Positions 1 through 11,599 of a DNA stretch of 64,000 nucleotides are shown here, piece after piece. This stretch comes from Epinephelus fuscoguttatus (lineage: Eukaryota > Chordata > Actinopteri > Perciformes > Serranidae), in the NCBI RefSeq assembly GCF_011397635.1, contig NC_064763.1, positions 22,767,437 through 22,831,436 of the forward strand, in the 5' to 3' direction. Position 1 is the stretch's first letter. Each line of letters opens with the position of its first letter. The notes under the pieces were generated by a model. The model saw only the letters and a program-made list of their open reading frames with translations, was not told where the DNA came from and did no database searches. The position numbers and the translations under genes are program-made.

Positions 1-268
1 TCTTCTACGTTCACGGGTAAGACACAGAGAGATACACAGAAGTGTGTTTCTTTTATTTTCAATGCCAAATTGATTATTATCATTGATTATGAATCTGTGA
101 TTTCAAAAGAAATGCTTTCTGGGTTTGTTGGAATACTGTGTAAGGATACTGATGCTTTCTTATTTAGTGTCAGGTGTAACAAATAGCCAGCTTGTGTCGT
201 TATATTTTATTAACTGTTGACAGTGCTGGGATATTCTGATTTTTTAATTTATTTATTTTTTCCAACAG

Positions 269-3200
269 GTCAAAGTTGAATGACATGATTGACGCCATTC
301 CCAAAAGTAAAAAGAACAAACGCTGCCAGTTACACTCCTTAGACACACACAAACCTAAACCTCTGGGGTGAGTAATGTGACCATTTTATCTGTTTTCCTC
401 ATCAGACTGTCGTAGTGTCATTCTCTAAACAACATTCAGGATGTTAATGTTAAGAGGATGCGTTTGAAGAGTGGAATAATAACTCTTCCCAGCAGACAGG
501 ACCAGTGTTTTTAAGTTGTCCTCTGTCCAACCGTACTAGTGAAGGGGACACAAAGAGAATTAGAAGACCACATATGCAACGCTTTCTTTCCCTTTGGACA
601 ATTTGTGGAGTCCCTGTCATGTAGAAACAAGCCAGGAAAGACTGAGTTACAGCTCTTTCTCCAGTCTCCACAAGGTCTCTGCTGTAGGTCAGTCATCACT
701 GTGCACCATTTGATGCTTTATGTCATTTTTTTCCCCTGCATAGTTGATGATATATACCAGGGGTGTACAAACGATAAGTGAACGTGAAAATACCTGGGGG
801 CCATCTGCTCCTTGCATCATATGGGTTATTAACAAAATCACTTACAAATGACAGAATTGACCCTTTGCTAAGTCCCACCCCCAGGCGCAATCTGGCCAAT
901 CATAACGTAGCATCGGGCTGGCTCAGACCAGGGTCCTACAATAACATAGCTGTGCTCCACTGACTCTAATGCAGTTGTTTCAGATTTCATTTTCAGGCTG
1001 GTTTTAACCTTCTGGATTAAATTGTGCTCAATTTTGACTGTTTTCTGAGTGTGTGGTTTTTTTTTTTTGGTTTTTTTTTTTACTTTTACTTTTAGACTAC
1101 TCGACTGGTTAGAAACATCCCTATTTTAATCAGGAGAGACTTGTTTTTATAGTAAAAAGAATATTTATTAAGGTGCACGTAGGAATGAAAATCAGACCCC
1201 ACAGAGATGGCATGATTTAAGGGGGGTGATGAATCCATAGTCGCATAGGGAACCCCCCAGGGTCCGGGTGCTGGTGGTGGTAGAGGTGGTGAAGATGAGA
1301 TGAGAACAATATGTGGAGAAGCTGAAGAAGTGCTGATGATCTGGATGAGTGGAGGAGTGAGCCTTTGTTGAGCTTGTCCTGGACTCTGGAGGTGAACGGG
1401 GTAGGGGAGGGCGCGACAATTCTGCCTAAAATGAGGGCTGACAGCAGCAGAGGAGAGAGCATATTTGAAGTTTTGCAGTGGCACCCTAATTGGCTGAGAG
1501 AGATCGTGGCAAAGCTTGATTGGATAACCAGAAGAGTGAACACCCATAGTCAGCTGATTAGAGGAAGCAATGGTATAGAGAGAACTGTGAATGGATGAAG
1601 CATAAAGATTGTTTTCGTGATAGAACTTGTGCTGAGCTTCATTGGACAGCATGAGCCAGATATTGCCCTCAAGAGCTAGTGGAGACCAAAACCAGAGTTT
1701 AAAAGAGTGTATATCAGACTCATATTTGCCAGGTGGTCAGAAACACGACTCCTAATGAACGCTAACGTCGCTCCATATCTGCTGGTTGTGTAAATACTGT
1801 AGGTTATTGTTAACTGTGCATTGTGATGGCAAAGATCTAACAGTTGCATTCTTGCTTACAGGGGAAGCTGGATGGATGTGTGGGAGCTGATGTCTCAGGA
1901 GTGCAGGGACGAAGTGGTGCTCATTGACAGTGCTTGTCTCTTGGAGACATTGGAGACATACTTGCGTAAACACAGGTAACATGTGACTGTCGTAGCCTTT
2001 ATGATGTGATATGTTAGAGGTTTAAAGAGTACTGGGCTAACTGCGTGGTACTTTCTTGTGCACAGGTTTTGCACTGACTGTAAGAACAAAGTGCTGAGAG
2101 CGTACAACATCCTGGTGGGGGAGCTGGACTGCAGTAAAGAGAAAGGGTACTGCGCCGCTTTGTATGAGGGACTATGCTGTTGCCCCCATGAACGCCACAT
2201 CCACGTGTGCTGCGAGACTGACTTCATCGCTCACCTTCTCGGCCGGGCAGAGCCTGAGTTTGCAGGAGGGTATGAGTAAGTAAAGGTGTAAACAGTGAAT
2301 GCTACAGAGTTCAGTTTCATTTGAGTCGGCCATGTGTCTTTCCATGTGTTTCTGTATTCAGTTGATTTTGTATTTGTTTGTTTTTTAGACGCAGAGAGCG
2401 ACATGCCAAGACCATTGACATTGCACAAGAAGAAGTCCTGACCTGTCTGGGTATTCACCTCTATGAGCGGCTGCACAGGATCTGGCAGAAACTCCGAGCT
2501 GAGGAGCAGACCTGGCAGATACTGTTCCATTTGGGAGTTGATGCACTACGCAAAAGTTTTGAGGTACACAACTCCTGAGACAGTGTGTGTGTACGATAAT
2601 ATTTCAAACTGATATATCAGATGATAAATGCATTACGGCTGTGTGATGATGTACTGATGAACATGACCCTCAGATGGCAGTGGAGAAGATGCAGGGGATC
2701 AGTCGGCTCGAGCAGTTCGTCGAGGAGCTCTCCGAGGAGGAGAGAGCCAAAGAGCTGAAGCAGGAGAAAAAGAGGCAAAAGCGAAAAAACCGTCGCAAAA
2801 ACAAGTGTGGCTTTGATGCATGTGAACAGGAGGGAGACGACAAGGAGAAGAATCTGGACGAGGTAATCCTGTCACACTTTATTTAAGCTGTATGTCTTCA
2901 CATTTAGCTACGCTATCTGTTCACCTGTATTTATTTAAGCCTGTCCCGTTTGCTGTGTCACAGGGTTCTCTTGAATCTTGCAAGGTGTGTGGTAGCCACG
3001 ATGAGGAGGAGGAGGAGGCTGGACTGGATCAGAGCGTCACTGCCAATGGGAGCACTTCCTGTAGCTGCCCAGACAACACCAAGCCGGGTAAAAATGCACA
3101 CAGGCTGTCACTTTTTCAAACAGTCAAGTTCAAACTAATTCAAACCAACATGTAATTCCTTTTGAATTAATCCAAAAACAACCCACGTAGTGAAAGACCT

Positions 3201-6200
3201 GCCCCCAGTATAGTAGAGTCTATATATTTTCTTGTGTGGTGTCATACAACTGTGTGACTGTGTATCTTAATTTTATGGTGCTACTTGGAATTTTATATCC
3301 AGCTCTGTCATGATCCTGAAAACCCTCTAATGAAACACTCCAACTGATTCAGTAGTGTGTATGGCACCCGTGTGCCTGTTTGACCTCCCAACAACATCTG
3401 GGCCTGCTCCTGATGAGTTGGCAGATGGTGTTCTGGGGGATCTCCTCCCAGACCTGGATCAGGGCATCATTGAGCTCCTGGACAGTCTGTGGTGGTGCTT
3501 GATGGTACCAGTGGCACCGATACACAATGTCATATAGGGGCTCCGTTGGATTTAGGTCAGGGGAACGAAAGGGCCAGTCAGTGGTATCAATGCCTTCATC
3601 ATCCAGGAACTGCCTTCATACTCTGGCCACATGAGGCTGGACATTGTCCTGCACCAGGAGGAACTCAGGGCCCGCTGCACCAGTAGGAACCCAGGGCCAG
3701 CCACACCAGCGTAAGGGTCTGACAATCGCTCTGAGGATTTCATCCCGGTACCTAACAGCAGTCAGGGTACTGTTGGCTCTGACGTGGAGGTCTGTGTGAC
3801 CCTCCAAGGAAATGCCTCCCCAGGCCATCACTGACCCACCACCAAACTGGTCATGCTGGATGATGTTACAGGCAGCATCATGTTCACCACGGCGTCTCCA
3901 GACTCTTTCATGTCCGTCACATGTGCTCAGTGTGAACCTGCTCTTATCTGAAGAGAACGGGGCGCCAAAGGTGGACCTGCCAATTCTGGTGTTCTCTGGC
4001 GAATGCCAATTGAACCGCATGGTGCTGGGCTGTGAGCACAGGTTTCAGGAAGGATGTCGGGCCCTCATGCCACCCTCATGGAGCCTGTTTCTGACAGTTT
4101 AGTCAGACTCATCTTGCAGTAGATCAAGCAGATAGTGAATTTTAAGAAAGTCCTCTGCTGGACCACAAGACGAACTACTTCACACATTCTGTTGGCGCTA
4201 ATAGTCTGTATATTTGAAAAGATCTGCAACAGTTTGTGTATTTGTTTCTTTCCCAAGTTTGAACAAAGGTTTAAATAAAAAGTGGAAGCTCTAACACAGT
4301 CATCACTACGAGCCATTGAACATGTGTTTATCGATGTTTTATTCATGTGTATCTGCAGATTTGTCGCCCCACAGCAATGGTAGTGACTGCGGCTACTCAA
4401 GTATGGAGGGCAGTGAAACGGGATCACGGGAAGGTTCTGATATTTTCTGCTCTGAGGGAATATGCAACCATGACGATGCAGGTATGGTGCGAGCAGCTCT
4501 CAGTCCTTACAACAGGAAACATTTCAAACATTACAGTGTCTCACTGTGTGTCTTTGTCGACCCTCTGCAGGAGATGACTCAAACGCCCATCGCTGTGCTG
4601 AAGACAAGGAGGAGGATGGAATAGACAGCTGTTTGGACTGCTGGCCACACTCTGTGGAAAACACTCAATGCAAGAGTAAAAAGAAGAAAAGGAAGGGCAA
4701 AGGTTTATGCAACGATCAGGTGAGAGAACAGACTGTAGAATTCACATAGCTCTTTGCAGAATATTTAACGCTGTGTATCAACTAAAGTCTGCACGTTTCC
4801 ACAGGGACAGAAAGGTGACGGTTGTATGTCAGATGGGAACACAACGGGCAGCAGTCCACCGTCAGCGCACACTTGCCGAACCAAAGAAATCTTTTCCTCC
4901 TTATGTGGCGACACATTTGCCAGCATTGCACTGCGGTTACCGTGGACAGCACATCAAAACAACCTGGGCCTTGATGCGAGGTCTCCAGAGGCAAATGCAA
5001 GTCTCATGGAACTTCTGGTCAGTAAGAAATATATTTTAGAATAAAGGGAAACTTGAGTATTTTTCAGCCTGGACGTTAATATCCCATGTTTTTATGTCTA
5101 AGCGACTAATGGTAACAACAATTTTTGAAACTGGTCCAGTACTGAGCGAGAGTGCTGCAGTGAAACAGGCTGCAAATGTAACCACTCGGGGCATGTTTGC
5201 ATCATCAGTTTACATTGATGTAAAGTGTTTGTTTTTGCCACTGAAGGGCTCAGATTATTATTACAAGTGTCTGACGTTATGTGATGGACGCCACAGAGGA
5301 GAACAAAGCTTTCTTTAGCTTTAGCTTGATCTGATCTTAATGTCATTGTCAAGTCTCGCTCAAGGAGAAGTCTTGTGGGGCGTTGGTGACTTAGTGGTAG
5401 AGCAGGTGCCCCATGTACAAGGCTGTTGCTGCAGCGGCCCGGGTTCGACTCCAGCCTGTGGCCCTTTGCTGCATGTCATTCAGTGTGTCACTGTATCGTG
5501 CTGGTGTCATATTTCTATAAATGCCGATCAGAGCCAATCGCAGCTTAAGGTGATAAATGCAAGTGACTACGGCACAGTCAGTTGTCCGGGGAATTCATGC
5601 CGATTGTAGCCTTTCCCACTAAATACTTAAAGCCAGAAGTTAGCAAGTGTTAGTAGGTTATTTGTCCAGTGAGAACAGGGCTTAACAAACAGACTGGCTC
5701 AAGCAGGGGTAAAGAAAATGTTTTGTTTCTCTGTAGAGACCCCGCCTCATAATAAAAATCTGAGCCTGTCGGTTTGACCGTGCAAACGTGCCCAGAGTGG
5801 TTACATTGCAGTCAATTTCATGACTGTTGGCTGCAGCCGTCTTGTCAATACTGGACCAGTTTAAAAGACTGTTGCTCCCATTAAGAGAATAGGTTCCAGG
5901 TTAGAAAATACCACAGTGTCCCTTTAACCAATAACAATAATGATAGCTCTCCACTTCAGCTTCGCTAGTAAGCCAAGCCACTGAACTACAGTGCTTTCCA
6001 CGTTTCCCTAAAAAGAGTTAAAGAGCTCTGGTTGTGTTCTCATTACAGGATGATTCAGAAGTGACCTCAGATGAGGAGAATTGTCTGACACAAGATGAAA
6101 TCCAGGCGTTTTTGGAAAGAAACCAGTCCTTCTACAACAACCGTCACCAGTACCGACAGCTCCTGAAAGAGAAGTTCACCAACTACTGCCGCTCCACCGA

Positions 6201-6255
6201 GCGGAGTAAGCCCGTCTGTGGGAAGTGGTTCACCACCACCACCAGTGTCAACTAA
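269..6255 (+). CDS. ggnbp2: gametogenetin-binding protein 2, 3' ten coding exons (5' end outside window)
   Basis: Exons: 269-367, 1862-1975, 2066-2269, 2389-2563, 2674-2862, 2964-3087, 4359-4481, 4571-4719, 4805-5017, 6049-6255 (stop TAA 6253-6255). All junctions are GT-AG and phases join without a break, giving 531 residues that match roughly residue 144 onward of the ~697-residue vertebrate protein. The most conserved part is exons 2-5: Cys-rich HRFCTDCKNK, PHERHIHVCCETDF and GGRRERHAKT, then a Lys/Arg-rich run (KKRQKRKNRRKNK) that looks like a nuclear signal. A second Cys-rich, acidic part contains NGSDCGYSSMEGSETGSREG and a further Lys/Arg stretch. The C-terminus (NNRHQYRQLLKEKF) is also conserved. 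The family binds gametogenetin and is linked to spermatogenesis and placental development; the molecular activity is poorly defined. Introns hold a Tc1 relic (3.35-4.1 kb) and a long-inverted-repeat element (5.0-5.9 kb). Confidence 0.96.
368..1861 (+). other. ggnbp2: ggnbp2 intron; unassigned block at 1090-1660
   Basis: This intron has no exon-like sequence. A run of T with a few G lies at 1056-1080. From about 1090 to 1660 there is a GC-richer block with open frames on the minus strand (longest 186 codons, 1092-1652). Its composition (Ser/Pro/His-rich, no recognisable motif) suggests an old mobile-element relic rather than a gene, but I cannot assign a family. Confidence 0.4.
3349..4110 (-). 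pseudogene. Tc1/mariner-type transposase relic in ggnbp2 intron
   Basis: Read on the minus strand, about 4020 to 3616 encodes a Tc1 transposase core: a SSDKSRF block (the usual SDESRF with Glu replaced by Lys), an RVWRRRGEH block, a GGGSVMAWGGIS block and LLVQDNVQPHVAR carrying the second catalytic Asp. After a frame change, 3600-3349 reads DWPFRSPDLNPTEPLYD with the third catalytic acid and runs to a clean C-terminus HTHY and stop (TCA at 3349-3351 on the plus strand). An internal duplication is visible near 3655-3710, where the segment around GGAACTCAGGGCC / GGAACCCAGGGCC appears twice. No flanking inverted repeats were seen and the N-terminus is degraded, so this is a dead fragment. Confidence 0.85.
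5041..5927. mobile_element. long-inverted-repeat non-autonomous element, copy 1 (ggnbp2 intron)
   Basis: The left arm (from 5041: TAAAGGGAAACTTGAGTATT, then CAGCCTGGACG and TGGTAACAACAATTTTTGAAA) is the imperfect reverse complement of the right arm (GGACCAGTTTAAAAGACTGT ... GTGTCCCTTTAA ending 5927). The core motifs 'ACTGGTCCAGTACTGAG' on the left and 'CAATACTGGACCAGTTT' on the right pair with each other. A SINE has inserted between the arms at about 5377. The same family occurs at 32745-33848. No coding capacity was seen. The left end lies only 23 bases after the splice donor of the exon ending at 5017. Confidence 0.75.
5377..5480 (+). mobile_element. tRNA-derived SINE, 3'-truncated copy
   Basis: The sequence has a tRNA-like head: an A-box-like GACTTAGTGGTAGAGCAGG and a B box GGTTCGACTCC about 40 bases later. 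It is the same family as the intact copy at 44313-44495 (both share GTGGTAGAGCAGG and TTCGACTCCAGCCTGTGGCC). The 3' tail is missing here, and it sits inside the long-inverted-repeat element 5041-5927, so it is younger than that element. Confidence 0.85.
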
Positions 6256-6810
6256 CTGCACTAATTTAATTTCCCCTGGGGAAAACACAACACAACACTT
6301 GTGACCACTGCTGCAACATCTTTTAGAAAAGATACAGTTCTGAAGTACATTTGGTGTCTTGATCAGTCAAATCTACTTTAAAGTAAATGTGATTCTTATT
6401 TCTGTTGATCATCTGCCTCTTTCTCTCACTTGTACACACAAACACTTTTACATCTCATTTCTGGGACACTCTCACCTGTAATTGTTCTCTTCGACCAAGC
6501 CTAGCTGTCTGTTGTTGGTCTCCTGTAGGGTCGTCGGGTAAGAGCACAGTGGATTCAGTAATCAAGCTTTGCAAGCTGTGACATTAGGGTTACATTGTAG
6601 GAGTCTTATTTTCTGTTTTTGTTGGTTTCTTTTATGTTTCTCTTTGGTGACACTTCAGTGTAGTGGTAAAGGTACCATTGAATGTGTACAGAAATTCTAA
6701 ATATAAAGATTTTACAGAGAATAAACATCCATTTGTAATAAGGATTTGGGTGTGACGTTAAGAGCGCAATGTGCAAAATTTACTAAATAAAGAATATTTA
6801 TTAATATGCA
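6256..6810 (+). other. ggnbp2: ggnbp2 3' UTR with two polyadenylation signals
   Basis: The sequence follows the stop codon without another splice signal. AATAAA hexamers are at 6720-6725 and 6786-6791; either could end the transcript near 6740-6810. Confidence 0.6.
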
Positions 6811-7239
6811 TTATAAATGTGTTGTTTTTTTGTAACCGTTCAAGGTCATGTGTATTTTGGGAGTTCTTCTGTGAGCCACTATGGCCTTTACCTTTAGATG
6901 TCAGCCTAGTCTTGAGTTTGGATGGTTGTTCAAGGAATATATCTGTTGAAGTTTGACACAGGGTGTGCTCCAAATTGCATACTTTGTCTTTTTACTTTAA
7001 GTATGTACTGCAGCTGCCTTTCTACTTCCTCATAATATTATACACTGAACTTTGACAACTTTGGAGATAAAACAAACACCACTCATCGAATTCCCCAGAC
7101 ACAAAGAGTAGCCAGAAAAGCATGCTGGCTTGGATGTAGCAGAACATCCTGGCATTTTTGGCATACTGCATCTGACAAACTATGTATTGGGACATACTAA
7201 ATCTTTTTCTGGCACACTATATAGTATGGTAGTGTGGGG

Positions 7240-7650
7240 ATTGGAGCGCATAGATAGTCTTAGACGCATGTATTGAAGTCCATTCCTGCCAGTGGGGTGA
7301 AAAAAAATAGATCCTGTCATTATAATTAAAAACTTTATTGAAATAAAGATGTAATATTTTTCTCAAAATAATGTGTTAGTGTCTCAAAACAATAAGAAAC
7401 TCAAAAATACTGATTTAATGTCTCAAAATAATGAGACACAATATTAAGTCATAGTTTTTATAAAGTTTGTCATTAATTTCAGATACTAACTCATTATTCT
7501 GAGTCACAAACCTTTTTTTTAGACAAGTACGTCATTTTTTAGGAGGTGTTTGAGATGAATCATTTTGAGATAGGGATGTTTCTCCTTATTTTGAGATATT
7601 AACTCGTTATGTTTGATAGTTTCTTGTTGTTTTGAGATTATTTTTTGATA
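7240..7650. repeat. dispersed repeat with TCTCAAAATAATGAG motifs
   Basis: The block contains several copies of TCTCAAAATAATG-like words on both strands. It begins with ATTGAAGTCCATTCCTGCCA, which closely resembles TATGGAAGCCCATTTCTGCC near 38587, followed there too by an A-run and CTCAAAATT. It is a decayed copy of a dispersed element of unknown class. The remaining sequence to 8280 is AT-rich with nothing else recognisable. Confidence 0.5.
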
Positions 7651-8289
7651 AATAATTGATTATTGATTAGTTTTTACTTGCCCTATAAAAATTGTTTAAT
7701 TTAAGCGGCTATCAAATAACAAAGACTGCAGTTATTTTTATGTTATGTAATCTTTATTCACACTGTATTTATTAATTAAAACAACATATGTCATGTATTG
7801 TAGCTTAATTCCTACACAAACATGACAGTGTCAGGGCTTAAAGTGAAAAATTTGTCAATCGTTCTCCGTCTATTTATTTTTCACCCCTCTCTCCTGTTCT
7901 GCTGTGTTAACACCGGGTTTAGTATATTTTGCTTCCATCTCTCTGCCCTGCTCTACTCTACTTCAGCGCTACTTAGCTCTCTCTCTACTCTGTCATTATT
8001 TCACCACTTACATGATTTATTTTGTTTATTTATTTAACTTTATTAATTTATTATTTTTATTTTTATTTGTATTTATTTAGTTAGTTTTTTGTCCCACTTG
8101 CTTAAATACGCTTTCACACTTGAGCAAATTACACTTGCAAATGAAACAACGTTTGGGGAAACTTCCATTCGGTGGTGTAACGGTCATATTCACGATATAC
8201 GTAAACTAACGTTGGTCTAATACTATTTTTCAGAATATTTTTCACACGCTAAAAGCGGTTAGATTATAAATTTTCAGAAATCCGAGTGA

Positions 8290-8445
8290 TCCTGAATGCG
8301 TCATGGGGTTGAACCCGGAAGCAGGCAGGAGAGCTCTGTTTGGTGAACCCACAGGTCTCGAGACTGAACAACCGTACACAGGTTAGGTATGCTGTGAGAC
8401 AGGTATCTAATGACTTTGCATTTCCGACACAGACAAATCCTTGGT
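8290..8445 (+). promoter_or_regulatory. pigw: candidate pigw promoter / non-coding first exon
   Basis: The pigw coding exon is preceded by a plausible splice acceptor (TTTGCAG ending 10122, 3 bases before the ATG), so a non-coding first exon is expected upstream. The best candidate is here: a CRE/AP-1-like TGCGTCAT at 8297-8304, an ETS-type CCCGGAAGC at about 8314-8322, and a strong donor TTG|GTAAGT with GT at 8442-8443. This is inference from motifs only. Confidence 0.35.
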
Positions 8446-9094
8446 AAGTACAAACAACTGGACACACAGCAGCCACATCGGTCACGTATTAAACGTCGCA
8501 GTACAGTGGTACTGAGTAGTGGTTGGTGCTGGTGAATCACTGAGGAAGTGACGGTTCATCCTGGGGAGCAGTTTAAAGCGCATTTGAAATATGTGAACTT
8601 GCGCCAACGACTGCGACACTGTCCTGAGGGATTCTTTTTTTAGCTAGGTTAGTAGTATCAGTAGAAACCCGCACTTTAAAATATAACATTCTGTTTCATA
8701 TTTGTGCCTTTTGTGTTCCGTTCAATGTTCAATTCATTCAATAAAAACTGTTGGAAATAATTTCCTTTGATTTTTTTATTTGAACAAGCAATTTGTTGTA
8801 TTTCAGCACTGCACTGAAAGCAGCAGGAAGGCAGAACTGAAAACACATTGCTATCTTTTTATTTATCTCAAGTAATATTGTTAAGGCAATATTCAGCAAC
8901 GTTTATTCCATATCATTCTCATGTGGTGCAGCCCAAACTGTAAAGTGAACTTCGCCGGGAGAAAATGGGTGCATTGTACGTTTCTGCAAACCATGAATTA
9001 ATCTGCGTGTTTCATACCATCATATCTACGTCTCTAAAGTGACACAGTATGTGAACTGACTCTCATTAGGAGGTGGAGGGGATGGCAGGTGGCG

Positions 9095-9680
9095 TGCCAA
9101 GCTTGAGACCAGCATTTCCAGCAGCTTTTTAGCCAGCAGTCATAGGTGTTTTTGAGGGACTCATCACTGTTTTTCTACCAGGAATAGTTCCATAAAAAGC
9201 GGTTGTTTATTACTGAGACATTACTGTGTTTTCTACCAGGATAATGTCACCAAAAGCAGATGTTCTTATGTAGACATCACTGCATTTCCAGTGGCTTTGT
9301 AGCCAGCAAACATGGGTGGCCAGAATAGTGCAGCTAAAAGCAGTTGTATTTTTTTACGGAGAAATCACTGCATTTCCAGCAGGTATTTAGACAGCAAACA
9401 TGGTTGTGTTTTAGAAACCTGTCGCTGATAGTGCCATGAAAATTGGTTGCTTCATACCGAGACATTGCTGCATTTCTTGCTTGGATAGTGCCACGAAAAG
9501 CGGTTGTTTTCAACCAAGTCATTACCACCTTCCCTGCCAAGAAAGTGTCAGGAAAAGCGGTTATGTCTACTGAGACATGACTGCACTTCCTGCTAAGATG
9601 GTGCCACAAAAAGAGGTTGTATTGTACGGAGAAATAGCTGCATTTTTAGCCAGAATTGTGCCACCAAAATCAAGTATTTT
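9095..9680 (-). repeat. degenerate ~57-bp minisatellite, array A
   Basis: A core like GATAGTGCCACGAAAAGCGG recurs at about 9182, 9240, 9323, 9428, 9484, 9540, 9596 and 9652, with exact 56-base spacing over the last five. Between cores are blocks like GCATTTCCAGCAG and AGCCAGCAAACATGG. The reverse complement matches the array at 38700-39440, for example TTCCAGCAGCTTTTTAGCC here against TTCCAGCGGCTTTTCAGCA there. Open frames across it are spurious. From 9690 to 10110 nothing else was seen. Confidence 0.8.
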
Positions 9681-10125
9681 AAACTTATTTTATCCTTAAC
9701 TTATCCTAGTCAGACAAAATGTTTTTTTTTGTTTCTTTCACTACATGTTATGTGTTTAACATGTTTAACTACGTGTTAAACACAGTGTTGTTGAAACGTA
9801 AAGAAACATAAAGTGTCGACATATCTGCTACATAACAAATGTAGGGTATCTATGGTTTGCATGAAAGTTCACTGCCAACATTTATTCTGGCAACTGGGCT
9901 GAACAAAGATTGCTTTAGCTGAAATTGCGCATCATCAATAATTGATGCAATCAGGGGACACTGGTCAAAAGAGTGCCAAGAGGCCTGTATATTCACCGTG
10001 TGTGCTGCAATAATGTTCTAAATATTGTTCAGTCTTCTGTGTCTGTTAAATATGTTTATATTTGGCTCTAAATAGTCATGTTTCTCTCATGTAGTAAAGC
10101 TAATAAATTTTAATGTTTGCAGATC

Positions 10126-11598
10126 ATGTCTCAGAGGGACCTGAAGGAAGCGTTTGTCAGTAATCTCAATGGGACCAGTCTGCAAGAGGTGGTGCTGGGA
10201 TCATTTCTCACCCCAGTGTGTCTCATCAACAGAGGACTGATTTTGACCCTCTATTATCAGGCCAAAAGGACTCTTCCACTGCCACTTCCACTGATTTCTC
10301 ATCTGCTTCTAGACTTCTGTGTGCTCATCCTTCCCCTCGTGCTGTCATGCACCGTTCTGAGCGACATTCTTCACCAGGTCACCTTGGGCCTGGCTGTTGT
10401 GTCGGCTTGTGTGCTTTGCTACATCTACCATGTCAGCAGTCAACCCCAGAACACCATCAGCGCCTTCCTTCAGAGTCACATTCAGTTCGATCAGATTCCC
10501 TTTGTGACCATCTTTCGAGTGTTTGTAAATGTGAAAACAGCCATCAGCATTCTCGCCGTAGACTTTATTGTCTTTCCGAGGCGATATGCTAAAACTGAAA
10601 CCTACGGGACGGGGATTATGGACTTTGGCGTTGGAGCGTATGTCTTTGCAAATGCCCTCGTCTGTCCAGAAGCACGGGGGAAGAACGTCTCAGGATCCAA
10701 GATGAACCATATCAGAAAGCAGCTGCTGTCCGTCTGGCCTCTGGTTGTACTTGGCATGGCAAGACTAGTGAGCGTCAAAATGTCCGGCTACCACGAGCAT
10801 GTGTCGGAATACGGCGTCCACTGGAATTTTTTCTTCACGCTAGCCATTGTAAGAGTCGTAGCTTCTGTGATTTTGTCCGTTTTACCAGCCAGTCAGTCAT
10901 GGCTCGTTGCCCTCCTGATAAGTGGATTGTATCAGCTCACTCTGGAGATAACAGGGCTGAAGGGGTTCATTATCCACAACAACGACAGAGACAAGGACTT
11001 TCTGCATGCCAACAAGGAAGGCATATTCTCTGTAGTGGGCTACGTAGCCATCTACATGGCAGGAGTTCAGGTTGGGCTCTATGTGATGAAACCAAGATCA
11101 AATGTTAGACAGTGGCTCAAAACACTTTTTAACCTCTTGTTGGGAAGTTTTGTTCTGTACACATCTCTGTACGCGTGTCAGACACTCATGGAGCCGGTGT
11201 CTCGCCGCTTAGCTAACTTACCTTTCTGCCTCTGGAGTGTTGCTCAGTCTTTGTTCTTTATGTGCTGTCTCAGCGTAGCTGATATGATTCTACTGTTTTC
11301 CAAAAGATCATCCGGCTGTCAACTCATACCTTCATCGTGGAATTTGTATAAAAAACCATCAGACTCTGAGAAAAAGACGGGTGAAATTGAGAGACACTGT
11401 CTCATCCAGGCCGTCAGCAGGAATCAGTTGTTGTTTTTCTTGCTTGCCAATGTCATGACCGGACTGACCAACTTAGTGGTGGACACGCTGACCTGCGGCA
11501 GCTCGTTGTCAGTGTGCGTCTTGCTGTTGTACATGTTCATGAATTGCCTTGTGATACATGTTTTACATCTTTGTGGAATTACAGTGAAATTTTGGTAA
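10126..11598 (+). CDS. pigw: GPI-anchor inositol acyltransferase PIG-W
   Basis: A single-exon 490-codon frame starts at ATG 10126 (A at -3) and ends TAA 11596-11598. It opens MSQRDLKEAFVSNLNGTS, the conserved N-terminus of the PIGW/GWT1 family (about 500 residues). The diagnostic block ILAVDFIVFPRRYAKTE followed by YGTGIMDFGVGAYVF lies at about residues 150-180. EYGVHWNFFFT, ANKEGIFSVVGYVAIYMAG and a C-terminal VKFW follow. Many hydrophobic segments fit the multi-pass ER membrane topology. The enzyme transfers an acyl chain from acyl-CoA to the inositol of GlcN-PI during GPI anchor synthesis. An upstream TTG-initiated extension (10117) is not a likely start because the bases before 10123 look like a splice acceptor. 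A possible poly(A) signal AATAAA is at 11990-11995. Confidence 0.97.
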   Translation: MSQRDLKEAFVSNLNGTSLQEVVLGSFLTPVCLINRGLILTLYYQAKRTLPLPLPLISHLLLDFCVLILPLVLSCTVLSDILHQVTLGLAVVSACVLCYIYHVSSQPQNTISAFLQSHIQFDQIPFVTIFRVFVNVKTAISILAVDFIVFPRRYAKTETYGTGIMDFGVGAYVFANALVCPEARGKNVSGSKMNHIRKQLLSVWPLVVLGMARLVSVKMSGYHEHVSEYGVHWNFFFTLAIVRVVASVILSVLPASQSWLVALLISGLYQLTLEITGLKGFIIHNNDRDKDFLHANKEGIFSVVGYVAIYMAGVQVGLYVMKPRSNVRQWLKTLFNLLLGSFVLYTSLYACQTLMEPVSRRLANLPFCLWSVAQSLFFMCCLSVADMILLFSKRSSGCQLIPSSWNLYKKPSDSEKKTGEIERHCLIQAVSRNQLLFFLLANVMTGLTNLVVDTLTCGSSLSVCVLLLYMFMNCLVIHVLHLCGITVKFW

Positions 11599-11599
11599 A

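Noticed and set aside
1092-1652. 186-codon open frame on the minus strand
   Set aside because: Low-complexity Ser/Pro/His-rich peptide, no domain, several overlapping frames of similar length; lies in a ggnbp2 intron and looks like repeat-derived sequence.
10117-10125. Extended pigw start (TTG-CAG-ATC before the ATG)
   Set aside because: TTG is not a usual vertebrate start and TTTGCAG just before the ATG looks like a splice acceptor; ATG 10126 matches the family N-terminus.
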